A DNA stretch of 6,897 bases, taken from NCBI GenBank assembly GCA_000432995.1, contig HF972674.1, positions 992 to 7,888 on the forward strand, in the 5' to 3' direction. Below the pieces are notes generated by a model that searched no databases, was not told where the DNA came from, and saw only the letters and a program-made list of their open reading frames with translations. The position numbers and the translations under genes were made by a program. This document shows positions 5,150-6,897 of the stretch, piece after piece; within the stretch, counting starts at the first letter, position 1, and the number at the start of each line of letters is the position of its first letter. The DNA is from Clostridium sp. CAG:1013 (GTDB lineage Bacteria; Bacillota; Clostridia; Oscillospirales; Acutalibacteraceae).

Positions 5150-5163
5150 CAAACGTATATTCG
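5150..5163 (+). promoter_or_regulatory. LexA-like SOS box 2
   Basis: CAAACGTATATTCG fits the same pattern at 8 of 10 fixed positions; its reverse complement, CGAATATACGTTTG, shares the CGAAT half-site with box 1. Its centre is 32 bp from box 1, about three helical turns, just after the predicted transcription start. Confidence 0.45.
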
Positions 5164-5208
5164 AGATTAGAGAGGCGAGCTCGTGGAAGAGGAAGGAGTT
5201 GAGGTGTT

Positions 5209-5460
5209 GTGAAAGAGTACGTCCGCCGGAAGCAGTATGTGGAAGTGGTGGCTACCCACCACATTGACGGCAGCGTCCGCCCACAAAAGATCGTTCTAGC
5301 CACCGGGCCAGTGTTTGAGATTGAGGACAGTCGGGAGACCATGCGTGGCAAGGCCTGTACCACAGGGGAATTGGCTCGGCGGTATGTGGTGAAGATCCGT
5401 GGAAAGGAAACTTTTCTCTATCAGGATGGGGAGCGGTGGTTCGTGGAGATGAAAGCATAG
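5209..5460 (+). CDS. 83-aa protein of unknown function in the SOS operon
   Basis: It starts at GTG, preceded by AAGGAG (5193-5198) and GAGG (5201-5204); an in-frame TGA at 5200 excludes earlier starts. The 83-residue product is basic at the N-terminus (KEYVRRKQYVEVVATHH) and looks beta-rich. Alternating hydrophobic strands occur around 9-15, 24-37 and 57-82 (YVVKIRGKETFLYQDGERWFVE), suggesting a small barrel. It has no cysteines in a metal pattern, no signal peptide and no membrane segment. It is not the YolD-like protein that accompanies UvrX/YqjW polymerases in Bacillus. From memory, similar small proteins occur next to UmuC-like genes in Oscillospiraceae, but I know of no assigned function. 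It lies after the LexA-like boxes and 180 bases before the polymerase gene, so a damage-response role is inferred. Confidence 0.8.
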   Translation: MKEYVRRKQYVEVVATHHIDGSVRPQKIVLATGPVFEIEDSRETMRGKACTTGELARRYVVKIRGKETFLYQDGERWFVEMKA

Positions 5461-5573
5461 GGTAAAATACCGAAATAGTTTAGCATTGGATCCCTAGATA
5501 CCATATTGAGGAAACGCCAGACGTGGAAAGGGGAAATCTGGTACGGTCGCCACGTTAAAAAGGAGATATGGAT

Positions 5574-5602
5574 TTGCGTTCCCTTTACCGGCGTGGTATA
5601 GT
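5574..5602 (+). promoter_or_regulatory. Possible internal promoter before the polymerase gene
   Basis: TTGCGT (5574-5579), a 17-bp spacer and TATAGT (5597-5602), with TG one base before the -10. It would start transcription about 30 bases before the polymerase ATG. No LexA-like box is visible over it, so it could give basal expression. Confidence 0.45.
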
Positions 5603-5640
5603 AACAGACAGAATATTTCTAAAAGGAGGGGCCCGGAAGC

Positions 5641-6897
5641 ATGGGGAAGACTTATTTTGCCATCGACTTAAAAAGTTTCTATGCTTCCGTGGAGTGCATG
5701 GAGCGTGGGTTGGATCCCATGACTACCAATCTGGTGGTGGCAGATAAAAGCCGCACAGAAAAGACTATTTGCCTGGCGGTGTCTCCTTCCTTAAAAGCTT
5801 ACGGCGTGTCTGGTCGGGCCCGGCTCTTCGAGGTGATCCAGCGAGTAGAACAGGTGAACCGGGAACGGCAGCAAAAGGCGCCGGGCAGGAAGCTTACTTC
5901 CTCTTCCTGGGACGACACCCAGGTGCGGGCTTCTTCTGCAGTGGCTTTGGATTATCTGGTGGCGCCGCCCCGGATGCGCCTTTACATGGAATACAGCTCC
6001 CGAGTCTACCAGGTGTACCTGAAATACGTGGCACCGGAGGATATCCACGTCTATTCCATTGATGAGGTTTTTATCGATGCTACTGCTTACTTGAACACTT
6101 ATGGCCTGACTCCGAAAGAGCTGGTCCGTACCATGATTTTGGACGTGCAAAAAACCGTGGGTATCACCGCGGCAGGGGGGATAGGCACTAACCTGTACTT
6201 GGCCAAGGTGGCCATGGATATCGAGGCCAAGCACATTCCTCCGGACGAAAACGGAGTGCGCATCGCGGAATTGGACGAGATGAGTTACCGTCGGTCCTTG
6301 TGGAGTCACCGTCCCCTGACGGATTTCTGGCGGGTGGGTCCTGGATACGCCAAAAAACTGGAGTCCCATGGCCTGTACACCATGGGAGATGTGGCCCGAT
6401 GCTCCATTGGCAAGCCTGGGTACATCCACAACGAGGAACTGCTGTACAAACTTTTCGGCGTCAACGCGGAGCTGCTTATCGACCATGCTTGGGGATGGGA
6501 GCCTTGTACCATCGCCGATATCAAGGCCTATAAGCCGGAGTCTAACTCTATCGGTTCCGGTCAGGTGCTCCAGGAGCCTTATACCTTTGAGAAAGCCCGT
6601 GTTGTCCTGCGGGAAATGGCGGACCAGTTGGCCTTGGATTTGGTGGAAAAGAACCTGGTCACCAACCAGCTTGTCCTCACGGTGGGGTATGACCGGGAGA
6701 GTTTGCAGAACCCGGATATCCACTATCGGGGAGAGATCACCACAGACCGCTACGGCAGGTCTATCCCCAAGCACGCTCATGGTACCGAGAATTTGGAGCG
6801 GTATACTTCCTCTTCCAAGGTGCTGATGGACGCCGCCACCGCTCTTTATGAGCGGGCGGTGAATCAAAACCTGCTGGTGCGGCGGCTGTACCTTACC
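5641..6897 (+). CDS. Y-family DNA polymerase, UvrX/UmuC-like (partial, runs off window)
   Basis: An open frame of 419 codons with no stop before the window end. Y-family polymerases copy past DNA lesions during SOS. The palm has YFAIDLKSFYASVEC (5-19) with catalytic D9 and likely steric-gate Y14, and YSIDEVFID (138-146) with catalytic D141-E142. LVVADKSRTEKTICLAVSPS (31-50) and GITAAGGIGTNLYLAK (174-189) are typical of the Gram-positive UvrX/YqjW group. A thumb HhH-like region follows (about 225-290, FWRVGPGYAKKL), then the start of the little-finger domain (about 300 on, SNSIGSG to LLVRRLYLT). Bacillus members are about 415 residues; this one is longer. AAGGAGG (5623-5629) is 11 bases before the ATG, slightly far. 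It follows the 83-aa gene in a likely LexA-controlled operon. No inactivating change is visible; the C-terminus, including any beta-clamp-binding motif, is unseen. Confidence 0.93.
   Translation, partial: MGKTYFAIDLKSFYASVECMERGLDPMTTNLVVADKSRTEKTICLAVSPSLKAYGVSGRARLFEVIQRVEQVNRERQQKAPGRKLTSSSWDDTQVRASSAVALDYLVAPPRMRLYMEYSSRVYQVYLKYVAPEDIHVYSIDEVFIDATAYLNTYGLTPKELVRTMILDVQKTVGITAAGGIGTNLYLAKVAMDIEAKHIPPDENGVRIAELDEMSYRRSLWSHRPLTDFWRVGPGYAKKLESHGLYTMGDVARCSIGKPGYIHNEELLYKLFGVNAELLIDHAWGWEPCTIADIKAYKPESNSIGSGQVLQEPYTFEKARVVLREMADQLALDLVEKNLVTNQLVLTVGYDRESLQNPDIHYRGEITTDRYGRSIPKHAHGTENLERYTSSSKVLMDAATALYERAVNQNLLVRRLYLT

Noticed and set aside
5568..5747. 59-codon frame starting MDLRSLYRRG and overlapping the polymerase start
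   Set aside because: Its AAGGAG is only 2-3 bases from the ATG, and most of the frame is the polymerase gene read out of phase.
5791..6867. Long minus-strand open frame of 358 codons opposite the polymerase gene
   Set aside because: It lies wholly antisense to a clear Y-family polymerase. The protein has low-complexity shadow character, with many His, Gln and Arg residues, and no motif.

Overview
The window looks like chromosome of an endospore-forming, moderately GC-rich Clostridia member, with the Oscillospiraceae a plausible home. The pointers are a clear sporulation sigma factor (SigG), strong AGGAGG-type ribosome binding sites, a Bacillus/Clostridium-type CCA-adding enzyme and MazF, and a Gram-positive UvrX/UmuC-like polymerase. 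The family assignment is inference from protein similarity I recognise by eye; no search was run.

Layout. (1) Bases 28-1499, minus strand: a SEC-C zinc-binding protein gene with its own promoter, a hairpin terminator, then sigG. (2) 1530-2980, plus strand: cca (CCA tRNA nucleotidyltransferase), divergent from the SEC-C gene. (3) 2995-3415, minus strand: a MazF-type endoribonuclease convergent with cca; the two share an intergenic hairpin, and no mazE antitoxin gene is visible beside mazF. (4) 3541-3840, plus strand: tRNA-Ala(GGC) with an A/T-tract promoter and two tandem terminators. (5) 3884-4947: a visibly AT-richer accessory segment. A SLOG-fold protein gene (minus) diverges from a small XRE-type repressor gene (plus) that overlaps a 45-codon ORF. 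Between the two promoters lie three matching palindromes, evenly spaced. (6) 5108-6897, plus strand: a probable SOS operon with two LexA-like boxes, an 83-aa protein of unknown function, and a Y-family translesion polymerase cut by the window edge.

How the parts may work together. The left side is core housekeeping and sporulation. The tRNA gene marks the change to the accessory segment. There the small HTH protein probably represses both itself and the SLOG gene through the three operators; this switch-like locus is the most interesting structure in the window. The right-hand operon probably responds to DNA damage through LexA and makes the polymerase together with a small uncharacterised partner.

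Several starts differ from the longest open frame because the ribosome binding site and family alignment favour an inner start: the SEC-C gene at 1420, cca at 1622, mazF at 3401 and the SLOG gene at 4360.
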